DNA of 64,000 bases from Macrotrachela quadricornifera (GCA_022393335.1 JAJEKB010021191.1:1948372-2012371), one strand, 5' to 3'; counted from the first letter of the stretch, positions 1-12,680 are shown. Translations and numbers: made by a program. The notes: generated from the letters alone by a model not told the origin.

Positions 1-300
1 AGCTATTTAATCTTCTCCATAGCTATTTAATCTTTCTGTAGCTATTTGAACTTTCTATAGCTATTTAATCTTCTATATAGCTATTTAATGTTTCTGTAGC
101 TATTTAAACTTTCTATAGCTATTTAATCTTCTACATAGCTATTTAATGTTTCTGTGGCTATTTAATCTTCTCCATAGCTATTTAATCTTTCTGTAGCTAT
201 TTAAACTTTCTATAGCTATTTAAATTGTTCTATAGCTATATAATCTTATATATAGCTATTTAATGTTTCTGTAGCTATTTAATCTTCTCGATAGCTATTG
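1..300. repeat. Short tandem repeat, ~19-20 bp unit
   Basis: About fifteen head-to-tail copies of a unit beginning AGCTATTTAA and followed by a TCTTCTCCAT, TCTTTCTGT or ACTTTCTAT variant. The variants partly alternate, which suggests a higher-order period of roughly 39-60 bp. The array touches the window edge, so its true start is not visible. No coding potential. Confidence 0.9.
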
Positions 301-1010
301 AAACTATAAAAGAAAACTTTTTGTGAAATGAGTATTTCGAAAAGAAGAGAGTTTTTTACGTGTAGAATTTTTAGATGATTATTTAGCAATAAATGTATTT
401 TTATAAATAAAATTTTATCTGAAATACCACTTTTTAATGTTTAAATGTTAAGAAAATCATTATCTAATATGTCAAGAAATTGAGTATAATTTTGCAGACA
501 AATGTATGAATATTTCTCTCTTCTAATTTTTTTTCTATTTTTTATTTTGGTTGTTACCTGAGGGGAATACTGAATAATTTACAATAAAATCAGTTGATAT
601 ATTTTTCATAAGATTTGAGTGAAGTAATACATATTTATCATCCCGACCAAAAACAAAAAAAAAAAAAGTAAATAATACTGTTTCAGGCTTATTTATCGAG
701 AGTTTTAAAAATTAAATCTCTTCATTTTCAAATAACCGAATCTTTCAGTAGAGACAAGGTTGTTATTTCAATGAAGTATATATAAGCGTAATATTTTCAT
801 AATATTGAATGTTCTTTAATCATGAAAATTTAGGGACACGATGATGTGATTATTGTAAAAGAAGATCTAGAATCAGATGTTCACCATAAATTTTAAAAAG
901 ATATCTATTGTCGAAAAAACAAAAAAACCTCACTATTATCTATATATAGATACCTTCGACATCTCTGCATTAACACAATCAAAAATAAAACTTAGAGTAG
1001 GGTGCAGGAA
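301..1010. other. AT-rich intergenic DNA, nothing recognised
   Basis: Homopolymer-rich non-coding sequence between two tandem arrays. No reading frame, RNA gene or inverted repeat was recognised. Confidence 0.6.
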
Positions 1011-1062
1011 AAAGGGCAGAGCAGAGTGAGCCCTTCATACCCTGCAACTTCAAACTTCAATA

Positions 1063-1299
1063 GGGCAGGACATGGTACATGAGAGAGAAGAACAAGGCAG
1101 GGCAGGTCACAGTACATGAGAGAAGAGCAGGGCAGGGCAGGGCAGGGCAGGACACGATACATGAGAGAGCAGAGCAGGGCAAGACACGCTACATGATAGA
1201 GCAGAGCAGGGCAGGGTAGGATATGGTACATGAAAGAGCAAGGCAAGACAAAACACGCCATATGAGAGAGCAGGGCACGGCAGGGCAGGACACAGTACA
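1063..1299. repeat. GGGCA-rich minisatellite
   Basis: Irregular tandem repeat with a ~40-50 bp unit of the form GGGCAGGACACxxTACATGAGAGAGCA, containing runs of the pentamer GGGCA (four in a row near 1134-1150). The Leu/Pro/Cys-rich open frames here on the minus strand are compositional artefacts of the repeat. Confidence 0.85.
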
Positions 1300-1309
1300 A
1301 AAAATTGCC

Positions 1310-2658
1310 CTATGGCACCTCTGGTGTATATAAACAAGGGATATATCGTTCCATGTATTGATATGAAGGTATGCAACGTAGAACAAGATTTTGGAATGTT
1401 TATGTGCACAAAAAAAAGTTGAAAAACGACCATTAATAAAAAAAAAACTTTATTAAGCCCCCGTCCCTTAGAAAAATGCCTTTTTTCGAAAATAAATCAA
1501 TATTGAGTTTTTAGTATAGGAAGATGCGCCGGAGTTTCCTCTTTCAGAATATGTATGGTTTTTTGAAAAATGGCTAGATTTCCAAAGACTTATCGTAAAA
1601 AATTTCCACTCTAGTACCCTGTTTTCCTAGAAATTTTTATGATTTTCAGTTTTTGAAAAACTGCTTATTGTTCCATATAACCGGATTGCATATAACATTT
1701 TTTTATATTAAGTATGATAGATAGCGTTAGCTTATTCACCTGTTACGCGCTTTAAAAAAGTCCATTGACATTTATTGAAAATATACCATGTAAACATGTT
1801 TTTTTGGGATTTGGCTGTAAGAATCCATTTCTAAAACTTTTGCGTTTTTCTCAAAACGTAGTTTTCAATTAGGAAAATTGGAATCGCTCCTTCATATCTT
1901 GAGCTATACCCAATATTTGTTTTTATTTTAAAGGTCTCGACCAGAGTAAACTTTTCATTGACCAGTTTTTTTAAATTCGACCCCTGGGCTGAGAAAAGTT
2001 GGTTTCGCTGTCGTCGGATTACCGTTTTTTTATGATTATTTTAAAGTATGTGCATCAAAACATTAATAAAAAATCAATAATACACAATTTAAAAATTCTG
2101 TCTGCTAAAAAGTTGTATACTGACATTAGCTTTATTTTGAGATAACCCCGAGCCTCCTACCTTGTATTCCGACGGAGTGATGTCGATTTTTCTGAAGGCC
2201 AAAAATGACCTATGATGCAGCTGGAACTCCGGTCTATTACGATCAATTGGGCTGAAATTTTTACCAGAAACATATCTCACCAGGATTACTCATCCCTGAA
2301 AATTTCAGCTCAAAAGACCCATTCTAAGTGGGAAATCATTTTTGAGGGAGGGCCTTAATGCATGGAAATTTGGTAGGTTAATTATTTGCAATGTAAGAAA
2401 CATGAATATATATAAAAATGTGCATGAAGATTATTTCAATGACAGTACTTTTTACATAAAATTAGAGGAACAACAATTTTCTATGCGTTATAATAGAATT
2501 CTATGCAATAAAAAGCCTTGGTTTTGGGAATCAATAATATAAAACGATTTTTCTATTTATTTACTTAATTGAAAATGTAAGTGAACTACAACGACATGAA
2601 AAATTTTTGTACAAATTTCTGTTTTTGAGTATATGTAGTAATGTAATTGTTTCATACA
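1310..2658. other. Intergenic DNA without a supported gene
   Basis: No open frame shows domain-like content and no RNA gene was seen. Short frames at 2089-2280 (-) and 2342-2542 (+) resemble nothing known. The region may hold old repeat relics. Confidence 0.5.
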
Positions 2659-2660
2659 TA

Positions 2661-3228
2661 CAGGGTGTTCCATAAATCATCCGACGATAAAAAATTTAAA
2701 TATCTTCAATGTGACGCGAGTAAACGAGCTGATTTTTTTATCAATGATAAAGACTTATTCAAAGTTTATGTCAATAAACACATGTCTAGAGAGACTTTTT
2801 GTTAAATATCAATATTGATTCCAACAAAAACAAATTTTACTTTTACACAGATCAGAAAAAAAAATATAGATAGAATGGTGCAAAAGTCAATTTATTGAAG
2901 AAAAGATTCAATATCTTCACTAGGATTCGAGAAAACGAACTGATTTTTTTATCAATAATAGAATCATGTTCAAGGTTTATATTCAAAAAAGACATGCCTA
3001 GACAGATCCTTTTTGTTAAATATATTATTCTTTTTCTTATCTGTGAAAAAGTAAATTTTTTTTGTTGGGGTCAATATTGATATTTAACAAAAAGTCTCTC
3101 TAGACGTGTCTTTATGGATATAAATTTCGAATAAGTCTCTATCATTGATAAAAAAAATCAGCTTGTTTACTTGAGTCACAATGAAGATATTTAACTTTTT
3201 ATTGTCGGATTATTTATGGAAGACCCTG
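2661..3228. mobile_element. Palindromic MITE, TA target duplication
   Basis: The left end CAGGGTGTTCCATAAATCAT is mirrored by the reverse complement of the right end (ATGGAAGACCCTG, ending 3228). A TA dinucleotide lies directly outside each end (2659-2660, 3229-3230), as expected for Tc1/mariner-type insertions. The arms extend for roughly 170 bp. A further diverged copy of the arm lies in direct orientation at about 2910-3022, so the element carries three arm copies. No transposase is present, so it is non-autonomous. Confidence 0.85.
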
Positions 3229-3230
3229 TA

Positions 3231-4081
3231 TAATTTTGATACTTGAACTACTAATAGTATTTCTAAAGGATTTATTTTTATATTTTGTGACGTGATTATT
3301 AAAAAAAAAACCAAACACTCATTTGAGTTAATATAAAAAAGATTATTGATATTCGATCGAATGAATTGATAAGATCATATGTGAGTATTATTGTATTATT
3401 AAAGCGGTTTTTCAAAGTAATATACAGCATAAACTGAGAATGATAACTCGTACAATCAACTTTATTAGTAGAATTACCAACGAGGTTATTACTTTAAAAT
3501 GAAGCTGGAATTTTTTCTATATATGAGTAATTATATACTTTTTTGTCGTTTATTTTGAAATTTCGCATAATTAGTGTGTACAGATAGATATTTAAAATGA
3601 TTCATAACGATTAGATAAACAGGACTTTAACTTCTTTATTTTAGCTTAACACTCAAAAATTAAAACGTAACCTATCATCAGTAGTTATGTTAAAAGAAAA
3701 AAGAAAATAACAACTAAAAATATTTAGAATTTTTCAAATGTGCTCTCTTTAAATCATTATATTCAAAGTAGTTCTAATAATGATTATTAAATTAAAAACA
3801 AAAAACATAACTTTAAAAATTATATTTACCTTCAGTGAACTAATCAGTTTTTTAATAAAGATAATGAATGTTACTGTTTATAGATCATATTGTTTATCAG
3901 ATGATACAGCTTTATCAACAACTAGATCATATATTAATACATTATCTTAAGAATGATTCTACATTGTGAAGTGATTCGTATTAATGACTATTTATTTTTG
4001 GATCTTGTTTTACAAAGCAAATAATGAAACATTTATCTTGATGTGTTCAAAAAATTCGTTTAAATAATAGAACATTTCATT
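3231..4081. other. AT-rich intergenic DNA
   Basis: No frame, RNA or repeat structure recognised. This lies downstream of the minus-strand NHL gene ending at 4232 and may include its terminator or 3' UTR. Confidence 0.5.
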
Positions 4082-4257
4082 AAAAAGTATCTCTTTTGAG
4101 ACTTTTTTAAATAGCAAAGTATCTCTTTTGAGAATTTTTAAATAGCGAAATATTTAATTAAAAAGTATCTCTTTTGAGACTTTTTTAAATAGCAAAGTAT
4201 CTCTTTTGAGAATTTTTAAATAGCGAAACATTTAATTAAAAAGTATCTCTTTTGAGA
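4082..4257. repeat. 78-bp tandem repeat overlapping a gene's 3' end
   Basis: The word AAAAAGTATCTCTTTTGAGA recurs exactly every 78 bp (4082, 4160, 4238). Each 78-bp unit is itself two similar ~39-bp halves (GTATCTCTTTTGAGA plus a TTTTTAAATAGC tail). The third partial copy forms the last codons and the stop of the minus-strand NHL gene, so the array probably grew from that gene's 3' end. Confidence 0.9.
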
Positions 4258-7200
4258 AGCTACGGTTTGAGCCATATGCCACTATTAAAAATGATCCTAA
4301 CTCTTTATCATACACAGCTGTCGTTACAACCAATATTTTGGTGGTGTTGATCTCAAGCTTGACCGTTAGTCGGAACTGCTGATCATTACAACCGTCATAA
4401 TTGGCGGCCCAATGATCGGTGAGTGGATTAGTTGGATCAAAGTTATTCTTGTACACATATGCACTCAGAGACATATTGCTTATGCTAAAAATGGTATAAT
4501 AACCACTCTCAATGGCATCTATTTGTATTGCTTCATAGTAAACTATTGGTACTCTCTGGTCGAAACGTATATGTATCGAACTATTTGCATTTAGTTGCGA
4601 GGAATAAATTGACTGAATAGTTCGTGGTAAGTCTGTTGAATAAAAAACACAATCACAATTTAGAGTTTAATTTAAACATGGATCGCCTATAAATATTCTG
4701 TATATTCTTAAACGAATCTATCAGAATACTTTGCTATAGAATCATTATATTGTAACCCGACAGTTAAGTTCTTTGATAGTTGAACTCTTCGACTGTAGAG
4801 TCTCAGTTAATATTTTTTTGATGATTAAGTCAATCATCTTCCTGGAAACGAAACGAACACGTTCTTGAAACTTTATTTCATACATTCATGTATCTCCATC
4901 TTCAAGATAGTTATTGTTGTCGTTGTTACAAAAATAGTTGTAATCGTCGTATGCTTTTTAATGGAATAGAATATGTTCCAAATTCTGACAAAATAATATA
5001 GCTGAAGTTTCCATTGAAATAGTCTCTATATTTGATGTAGTAACAAAAGCTCTTTTTCATTATTGATGAAGACATCAAACTTATTAACTTGTGTTCTATC
5101 ATTGTTTTAATCCTTTGATTTTCATAAAATAGTATGTAATCTCTTTAAAATGAATAATGGAGAGTGTCTGTGGCAGTGGTGCCGTCTTTAGATCAATTCT
5201 TTTTCTTCTTCTCTTGCCCTGGATATTGTGAACCAGTGTGCAAGTTGGCATTTACGATTTTATCGAAAGTTCATCTCAAGTAGAATTCAGATCAGCTGAT
5301 ATCTTTTATCATTTTTGCGTGCTGTTCTAAATGTTGCGATTTTTCTGTTCAAAACCTGTATATAGTTATTGATTTTGTATTATGAAATAGGTGTATTTAT
5401 CGCATGCAATTAGTGAACTTCAACAGTAAAATTTTCATTATGCATAGTGAAGTATAACGTGACTTACACTGAATAATTCACTTGCAAGAACATACGAACT
5501 ATATATGTGATATATACTGTTATTAAAATTACAGGGGTGAATCCATAGAAAAAAGCAATTAAAACTTGGCAAATTATATAAATACTTACTTATATGGTTG
5601 AAAATGGCATTATTTGAACCAGATACAATGATTGAAAAGGATTTTGGTGCACTCCAATAACTTCTTCCAATAACTAATATGTATGTAATATTACTGTGAA
5701 CATTAATTTTGAACTTGAATTGATCTACATCATGAATACTGTCATACTTTGCGATGAGTCCAGCTTCTGGCTCGAGTGGACTGAAATTGTTTTTGTAAAC
5801 AGAAGTATAGATGTGATTGCTGCTGTTTTGGATGAAACTGTAAGTACTATTTTCGATAAAGATCAGTTCTACGGCTTCATAATAGTGTAACAGGTCACAT
5901 TTATCGAACGGATACATTGAACTATTTACCGTCAATATTGATGCGTATATTGATTGTATCTCAGACGAACTCTCTGTTGAGAAAAAGAGAAATAAATTCT
6001 ATTTAGCTTTGAACTTTTAAATTGGAGTCTTCCAAAGATTATTAATACACAAATTAGCGTCTTAAATAATGACTAACACTCTGAAGCTAATTAGTTATCG
6101 AAAGCCATACATTTTCATCTTCATGACTACTAAAACTTGTTTGTTCTTATAAAGTATCTTCTTCAAATATAGTTTGCCAATATCAGCCTCGTGATATTTT
6201 CTCAGAGTTTAGATTGTGATTTCCAATGCATCGAAGAGAAAAAGCTTCTTACAAAAAAAGAGAATCAATGTCGATGTATTCATCTATTGATATTATAACG
6301 TGTTTAATAATATCTTTCACTTACCGAATGGCTCTGTCATAAGAAAAAATGTTTGAATTGCATTACTGGTTCTATCAGCGACGAAAATGTTGCCAGAATG
6401 ATCGAAGGCAGCCACAGTTGGAGCTACTAATTGTTAAGCTTGTGAGCCATCAACATCTGAGCATCCAACTACACATTCAAATTTATCGGAATTTGATCGA
6501 ATGATTCGATGGTTCTTAGAATCTAAGGTAAAGAGATCATTATTCGCATCCAAAAAGACACTTGGCGGACATAAGAGTTTGATGCTGAATTTTTCACCAT
6601 TACCCAATACCGTTACTGCAGTCATCTCACCCAACGCAAAACATTGGACTCGATGATTAGCACAATCTGCGACGTATAAATCAAAATTTGTATCAACAAA
6701 AATTCCACGTGGTTCATTAAGTGCGTCAGAAGTTGAATCAGGATTGCCACTGAGTTTGCCAGCAATGATAGTGGTCGTAGTTGTATTCACATAGAGTGAT
6801 TGTTTTACAACTTGATGTTCATTGTAAATGGAACAGTAAAGACTATACTCAATATCAACGAATAGCCCATAACAAGAATCTTTAAATTTGAGCACGGCAA
6901 CACTTTTTGCTGCACCGATGGTCCATTTCCCTATGGATCCACCCGATGCACCAACGAAGATGTCTCCATTGACAGTAACGAAAAGACTAGTTGGTGTAAA
7001 CAAAGTGTTTAAAAATATCTTTTTTAGATTCGAACCGTCCTGATACCAAATATGAACGCGTCGTTTAGAACTATCAATCACATAGACAGTTCTATTTCTA
7101 TCGATAAAAAGCCCATATGTGAGAAAACCACTTATTGTATCCGTAGCAAATGTGACTGCGTCAGGACACCACTGTGCATTGAGAGATAACTTTGGTTGAT

Positions 7201-7909
7201 TATAAGATGTTTCTACAAAATTTAAATATTATATGGAGAGAGATTTATGCATTTTATTTCTTTAGAATATCTCTCAACTAGAAGTCAGATCTACTATAAT
7301 TTATTCTTAACAAACTCAATCGAAGCATAGCATACGCCAGATTGATATTCTAATTGTCAGCTACCATGTAATTTATATCGATGAAAGATACGATTTCATT
7401 AACTAGCAAATGTCCGCCCAAGCTGCATGATTGTTCTTTCTTTGATCTTCGGCTCACAATCTTTAAGTAATAACATTTCATGTGTCCTCTTTTCTTTCAT
7501 TCACATCTGCTCCACTATAAGTAAAATCTAGTTCTTCACAAACTTTTTGGATATATTGTTGGTGGAAACACCTTGTTACATGTTACAGAATGTTTCACAA
7601 CAGATAGAATTCTTTTCTCGAGTACAGAAATGTATGTATATATCCTCATGTACTAATCATCGTTGTCTTTACTTTAATAAAAGCTTCCAGTGCAATTTTT
7701 ATGGGATTAAAAATGTAAAACACGATAGAGTTATTTGTTTTAAAAAGTGAGCGATTTAGTAACTTGTCGATTCATTGTAAAACTATCTTATGTCTTTCTG
7801 TTTTGGCGTTTTATAATAAAACAATGATCAATAGAAGCTATTTCAACTTACCTAAACGTGCCGTTGTTAAATGAAAGATCATCACAAGATAGATCCATAA
7901 TCGTATCAT
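4232..7909 (-). CDS. Secreted NHL-repeat protein with two C-terminal repeated modules; one in-frame stop
   Basis: Four exons fit: 7909-7852 (signal peptide, start MIRLWIYLVMIF), 7212-6325, 5973-5590 and 4632-4232. All three introns are phase 1 with GT/AG ends, and the joined length is 1731 nt (577 codons). Exon 2 encodes NHL propeller repeats (motifs such as VADCANHRVQCF). Exons 3 and 4 each encode a homologous ~125-residue module (QSIYxS start, VYKNNF core, ILVV, FxIxxxGSN end). The product is probably an extracellular propeller with a paired binding module; the ligand is unknown. Codon 279 is TAA (6436-6434), where an NHL repeat would read A-x-Q-L, and coding sequence continues normally after it. 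That makes it a fresh nonsense allele, a sequence error, or a 48-nt intron. Upstream regulation is not visible. Confidence 0.75.
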
Positions 7910-8338
7910 ATTGGTAAAGTTTGTGTTTCAAACGATTTCGTTTAACTCTTTAGATAAAATCAATGAAAATTTAAAACTGTCATACTGATTATCAAAAAGA
8001 TGATAATAATTACCTTTTTGTAACCATTTACTTTTCTACTTCCTTCATCCACGTTGAAATATGATGTGGTATTTAAAAGATGTGACAGGTAAACTTGCAA
8101 AAACACGCACACTGTGATTACATTAGAAAGAACGTGTCTTTACTCTTATCGACTGCTTCATGTATAACTAACTGTATCGAGTGAGGAAGTAATGTCGATA
8201 AATCTAGTTAGCTGAATGATGAAATTTGATTTCAATACCTTTCGTGTATCATTAGTTTCACTTTCATTCAAGTGGCAGAGTACCAAATTGCTCGATGACT
8301 ATCAAATATATTTAACATAAAAGCTGTTTACATATATA

Positions 8339-8775
8339 CCCTTGGAAAAAATAAGTTACATTCCGTATTTTCCGGATATCTCTACCGAAAAAGAATGAAT
8401 TGAACACATCTTTGATACTCTATTTTGATATACATAATACAATTATCGCTATCTCGCATCGTTTTTCGTTTTTTTGGTTTTAACAGTTCCCATGATAAAA
8501 CAGTTCAATCTCTATCAGAATATGTGATTACTTTTTTAAAACTTATTTTTAATACTGAACAAAATTTCAAAAACTATGTGTGATGTCGATGATTCTATTA
8601 TGTATATCAAAATGGAGTATCAAAGGTGTATTCAATTCATTCGATCAAAAATATAAATATAGGAGAAGATGTAAAATTTCATGAGCTTTCCGAATATGTT
8701 GTTACTTTTTAAAGAAGATGCTCTTTTGGTAAAGATATTCGGAAAATACAGAGCGCAACTTATTTTTTCCAGGGG
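8339..8775. mobile_element. MITE with CCCYTGGAAAAAATAAGTT termini
   Basis: The left end CCCTTGGAAAAAATAAGTTA matches the reverse complement of the right end (CCCCTGGAAAAAATAAGTTG). Similarity continues for ~60 bp on each side and again internally (GATACTC...TATACATAAT mirrored). TA flanks both ends (8337-8338, 8776-8777). It has no coding capacity and is probably a Tc1/mariner-type non-autonomous element. Confidence 0.8.
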
Positions 8776-8996
8776 TATATATTGACAGGCCAAGTGAAAT
8801 TTAATTTTTCATTGTATTAATTTTTATTTCTCTTAATATCTCAGTACTGATAATAGAACCCGTAGAGCCCGCCAGGTCCGAGTCCGAATTTCGATTGAAA
8901 GACTAACTAATGGTGGACTTATGCATAAAGGAATTCAAAATGGTTTGTATTATCTAACAGCTAGAGTGATTGAAAAGTAAATTAAAATAAATGAAA

Positions 8997-10560
8997 TCAA
9001 TCACTGATAGATAAACAAATGTATTCAATTCTGAATGTACCAAATATACGAATATGTCGATCTTGTCTCTCGATATCCGAATACATTCTGATATGCCATG
9101 TAAAATTGTTTGTCGGTGTAAAACGTGAAGAACCTGGATTGAAATAGGATAAAGAAGATTCTAATTGATATTTTCTCGTATTTGATTGATTGAATATATT
9201 GATTTGTTTCAAACGTTGTATATTTGTTTGAAACCATTCTGTTGAAATCTCTTTTGATAATGAATTATTTGTACATTCAAATATAACACTTTTTAATTGT
9301 TTAAATTTCTCAATGATTAAAATGATCATTTCTTTTGATTGAATTGGAACTTGTAAATGATGAATATGAACTAATATTCGATTCAGATCATCAATATTAT
9401 TATCATTCACTGGATAAATTGATTCCGATAGACGATATTCTCTCTTCTTGTATGTGCATAAGGTAAGAGAATGAATATGTTCAGGAAGAATTAATGATCG
9501 ATCAAATTCACCTAAAGTCAATTGTTTTAATTGAGATGTATGTGAAAGTATTAATTGAATAATATTTGTTGGAAAAGAATTATTCCACCAAAAAATCAGT
9601 TCTTGATTTTTGTTTCAGATTAATAAATGATATTAAAGTATTGATTAATTCTCGACGATTGATCGAATCGAATCCACTACGTGAAATAGTTAAAGATTTG
9701 ACTTTAGTAAAATAAGAATAATTCGATAAATTCGGATTTGATTGATAATGGTGGATAAACTTCGAAAGTATTTTCTATTTGTTTAGGAAGAAAAACTATT
9801 TCATAAATGATCAAGTTGATATGCAACATAGCGATGTTTTTCTTTCAACGAAAATGATGTACGAAATTGTTTGATTAAATCATCCGGAGTCATTCGATCT
9901 TCACAATTGCTAACAGAAATACAAAAATGAAATTTCTTAATCGATGTTTTTCGTAAGAATTTTTCCCATCGATTAACATTGACTAAATCCATATCAGTAT
10001 AGATTTCAAGAATTAAATATTGTCATTTTCGAAGTTTCAAAAACAATCTTTCCTGATTAATATGATCTTCACTACAAAGTTTAAGTTTAAGATGATTTAA
10101 TGAAGATATTGGACAATTTTCAAAGATTTTATTCAATTGTTCAATTGAACAATAATCATTGAGAATTAAATGTGTTAAACGAGGACAATCGATTGAATGA
10201 ATTTGTAGAATATTAATAGAATCAATATTAACATAGGTTACAAATCTCCCTTGATGACAAAGAATTCTATTTGTTATTTGATCAGAATAATCTGTAGCAT
10301 TGATTTTAAATGAAGAAATTTCTTTTCAAATTCAGGAAAATAATCGAGAAGAATTAACATTTGATCAGGCATTCATTCTTCAGACAATTCATTTGTGTTC
10401 GAGATCATTTTCGAAAACTAATTTTTAATGGATATGAACGAAGTATTCGATTAAATGGACGATTGAAATTAATCAAACTAATGAATATATTATAGGGATT
10501 TAAATAATCAAATATTTCATAAAACACTTCGCTGGATAAACGCTTCAAAGATGAAACCAT
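8997..10560 (-). pseudogene. F-box protein relic (F-box plus LRR-like C-terminus)
   Basis: The ATG at 10560 opens an F-box-like start (LSSEVFYEIFDYLNPYNIF, residues ~8-27). The frame is then cut by TGA at codon 52 (10407-10405). Further recognisable pieces are at 9992-9801 (residues NVNRWEKFL and YVAYQLDHL) and a 174-codon open piece at 9521-8997 (HIHSLTLCTYKKREYRL onward, leucine-rich spacing). The pieces lie in order on one strand but in different frames. F-box proteins normally hand substrates to SCF ubiquitin ligases. This family is large in bdelloids (from memory, not searched). The 3' piece could still be expressed, but the whole is decayed. A repeat element starts ~20 bp upstream of the ATG. 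Confidence 0.7.
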
Positions 10561-10581
10561 TTCTTTTCTTGTTTGATAATG

Positions 10582-11372
10582 TTACCCTAGTGAATGTACT
10601 GAGCAAAGGGTACCCGAAAAAGTACCCTGCTACTAGTATGTCACAGGAACCTTAAGGGTATTGAATACCTTAAAGTACTTTTAGATACCTATAATGTACT
10701 GAGGCGGGTACCCTGCTGGAAAGTGTTCAGTAAATAGGTACTATTGCACAGTACTTTTGGGTACCCCGACGCCAAAATTGTAGTATGTCGATAGTCGATG
10801 ATCGAACCTCGTCCTGATCCTTTTTTCATTTTTTTTCTTTTAAGGCATTTTATGACATTTTTTTCAATTTAATTTAATTTAATTTAATTTTTCCAATTCT
10901 CAGAATTCAAGCAGGTCAATTCTGAAATATGACCTCCGCACCTGAGTTGATCGGATATCCATCAGACCACTTCAAGGTAGTTCTGTCTCAATTTTCTATC
11001 GAGATCGGCATATTCTCGACTAATAAATAGTCAAGAAATAATCGACGGAAAAAATAGTACCAAAAAAATTATTTTCTTACTTTTTGTCTAGTTGTTTATA
11101 TTAAGTCGTATGCGCAAAAGAAAAGGGTGAATGAACAGTTTGCTGCACAGAACGAGACAAATTTAGGGTACTCTATAGAAATTTTCTCAGTAAATTTACA
11201 CGTGTGGGTACCCATACAAGTACTTTTTCAGTAAACATATTAATATGGGTACCCAATGCAGTACCTACATCAGTATAATTATTGAGACTTTTTCAAAGTA
11301 CCCATATCGGGTACCCTGATGAGGCTTTCTCAGTACATGGGTACCCTTAGCTCAGTACATTCACTTGGGTAC
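10582..11372. mobile_element. Foldback element built from GTACCC/GGTACC motifs
   Basis: The left end TACCCTAGTGAATGTACTGA is the inverse of the right end (TCAGTACATTCACTTGGGTA). Both ~200-bp flanks are full of GGGTACCC and AGTACTTT words in opposing order. The centre is unrelated: an (AATTT)n run at ~10866-10891 and a unique ~200 bp. No target duplication could be fixed. The element sits between the broken ends of an F-box relic and a truncated PAN/apple-like gene. Confidence 0.75.
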
Positions 11373-11589
11373 TAAACACACACTACCTGATTATCAGTAT
11401 TCTTTTCTTTTTTAAATATGATCATCAAAAAGTTACCTTGAAGATATCTTTTAAGATGTGCTCACAATGCGACTATATCTACACTTCAACCTTCTTTCTC
11501 ATCTCCATTCGTTTCTCTCTTCTCTCTCTTTGTTCATCTATTTGTTTTTCATCATTTGAATAAAAGTTTATATGCGATACACACATACA

Positions 11590-12680
11590 TACTCCCGTTG
11601 AGGAGAGCATACGGTACTTGCTGGTATCCCAACAATTTCAACTATACCATTGTTGCCTTGTTTCCACGGTTCAAAAGTGCCATCCTCAGCACCTGGATTT
11701 CTGATCAAGTTAAGAGCTGTCGATGGAGTTGTTGTTCCACATACTTACAAAACAAAGAGAGAAAAAACTTACAAAATAGCACTAAAGATTGTATCCTTTG
11801 CTAGTGAGACTTGTTGTTGATATCGACGAAATCAAAACAACAGTTTTCTGTCTAGATTACTACGCAGCATTTTGCAGTATTGCTCAAAGAAAACTTCTAT
11901 GAATCGCTATTGGAAGGTTAGTAATATTCAGTATGAAAAATAAAATTGGATCGCATATTGTTACATTCGTTTTTCATGTGCTTTCAAATCACTCGAGAAT
12001 GATAATTACATTCTCTAAACTGTCGTTCAAATAAATATATAGCGTAGAGTGATATCAAAAACTAACATCGATGTCATTCTCTCTCTTTCAAGAAATATAC
12101 AGAAAACAATTTACATACAATGATGGGCGGTGCTTGTTATCATTTTAGAAACTGTTGTCATTTGTTCTACGGCTTGAGTAGGTGCGGTAGTAGATAGACA
12201 ACCGTTGAGAGGCTCTAGAAACACACGAGTTAAATGCTGTCTCAAATAATAAATAGACTCACCATTCTGTTTTGGATGACAAATAACACTAGCTCGAAGT
12301 TGATTAGCTGGCAGGATACTCTCTGATTTGCAAGATTCAACAAATATCGAGCAACGATTTTCATCACCAAAGTAAACAGCTGTCTGACAGTTCTTGTCCT
12401 GCGAACATTCCCAAATACATGATTGAATGGATGTAGTGCTTGACCATGACACATTACGAAGAAAAGCACAAGAACAGACCGGTTGATAAACTGCTGATCG
12501 ATGGATTTGTACTACCGTAAAACCATAGATTGTGGGGGAAAAAAGATAGTGTAAACAGAATTGTATGATGTATGCCACCAGAAGGAAATGCTTACTATAG
12601 TTATTTCCATAAAAAGTAAATGGAAACTGAACATTGGTAAGACCGAGAAACTTTGAATAGCATAGAAAAACATTTGTCAT
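11590..12680 (-). CDS. Partial PAN/apple-like Cys-rich secreted protein gene
   Basis: Exons fit at 12680-12596, 12511-12263, 12214-12119 and 11743 to about 11590. The three introns are all phase 1, and one is only 48 nt. Exon 1 encodes NVQFPFTFYGNN, like the edge of an extracellular beta domain, with no signal peptide. Exon 2 encodes a PAN/apple-like unit (CSCAF, CIWECSQDKNCQTAVYF, CSIFVESC; paired cysteines). Exon 3 is a Thr/Ser-rich linker. Exon 4 begins a domain of the type NLIRNPGAEDGTFEPW (galactose-binding/discoidin-like start). The last domain stops at a GTATGT donor with no following exon before the GTACCC foldback element. The gene therefore looks cut at its 3' side and perhaps its 5' side. 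Role inferred: extracellular adhesion or binding. Confidence 0.55.

Noticed and set aside
1..300. CRISPR-like array
   Set aside because: The ~20-bp units are contiguous with no unique spacers, in a eukaryotic context; it is a plain tandem repeat.
992..1433. Minus-strand Leu/Pro/Cys-rich open frames
   Set aside because: They lie largely in the GGGCA minisatellite and shift frame with its unit; no domain content.
10780..11000. tRNA-derived SINE in the GTACCC element (GGTTCGATC and TGGTCTGATGG words on the minus strand, AATTT tail)
   Set aside because: The two words are ~170 bp apart with no cloverleaf fold and sit inside the inverted arms' centre; too weak to call.
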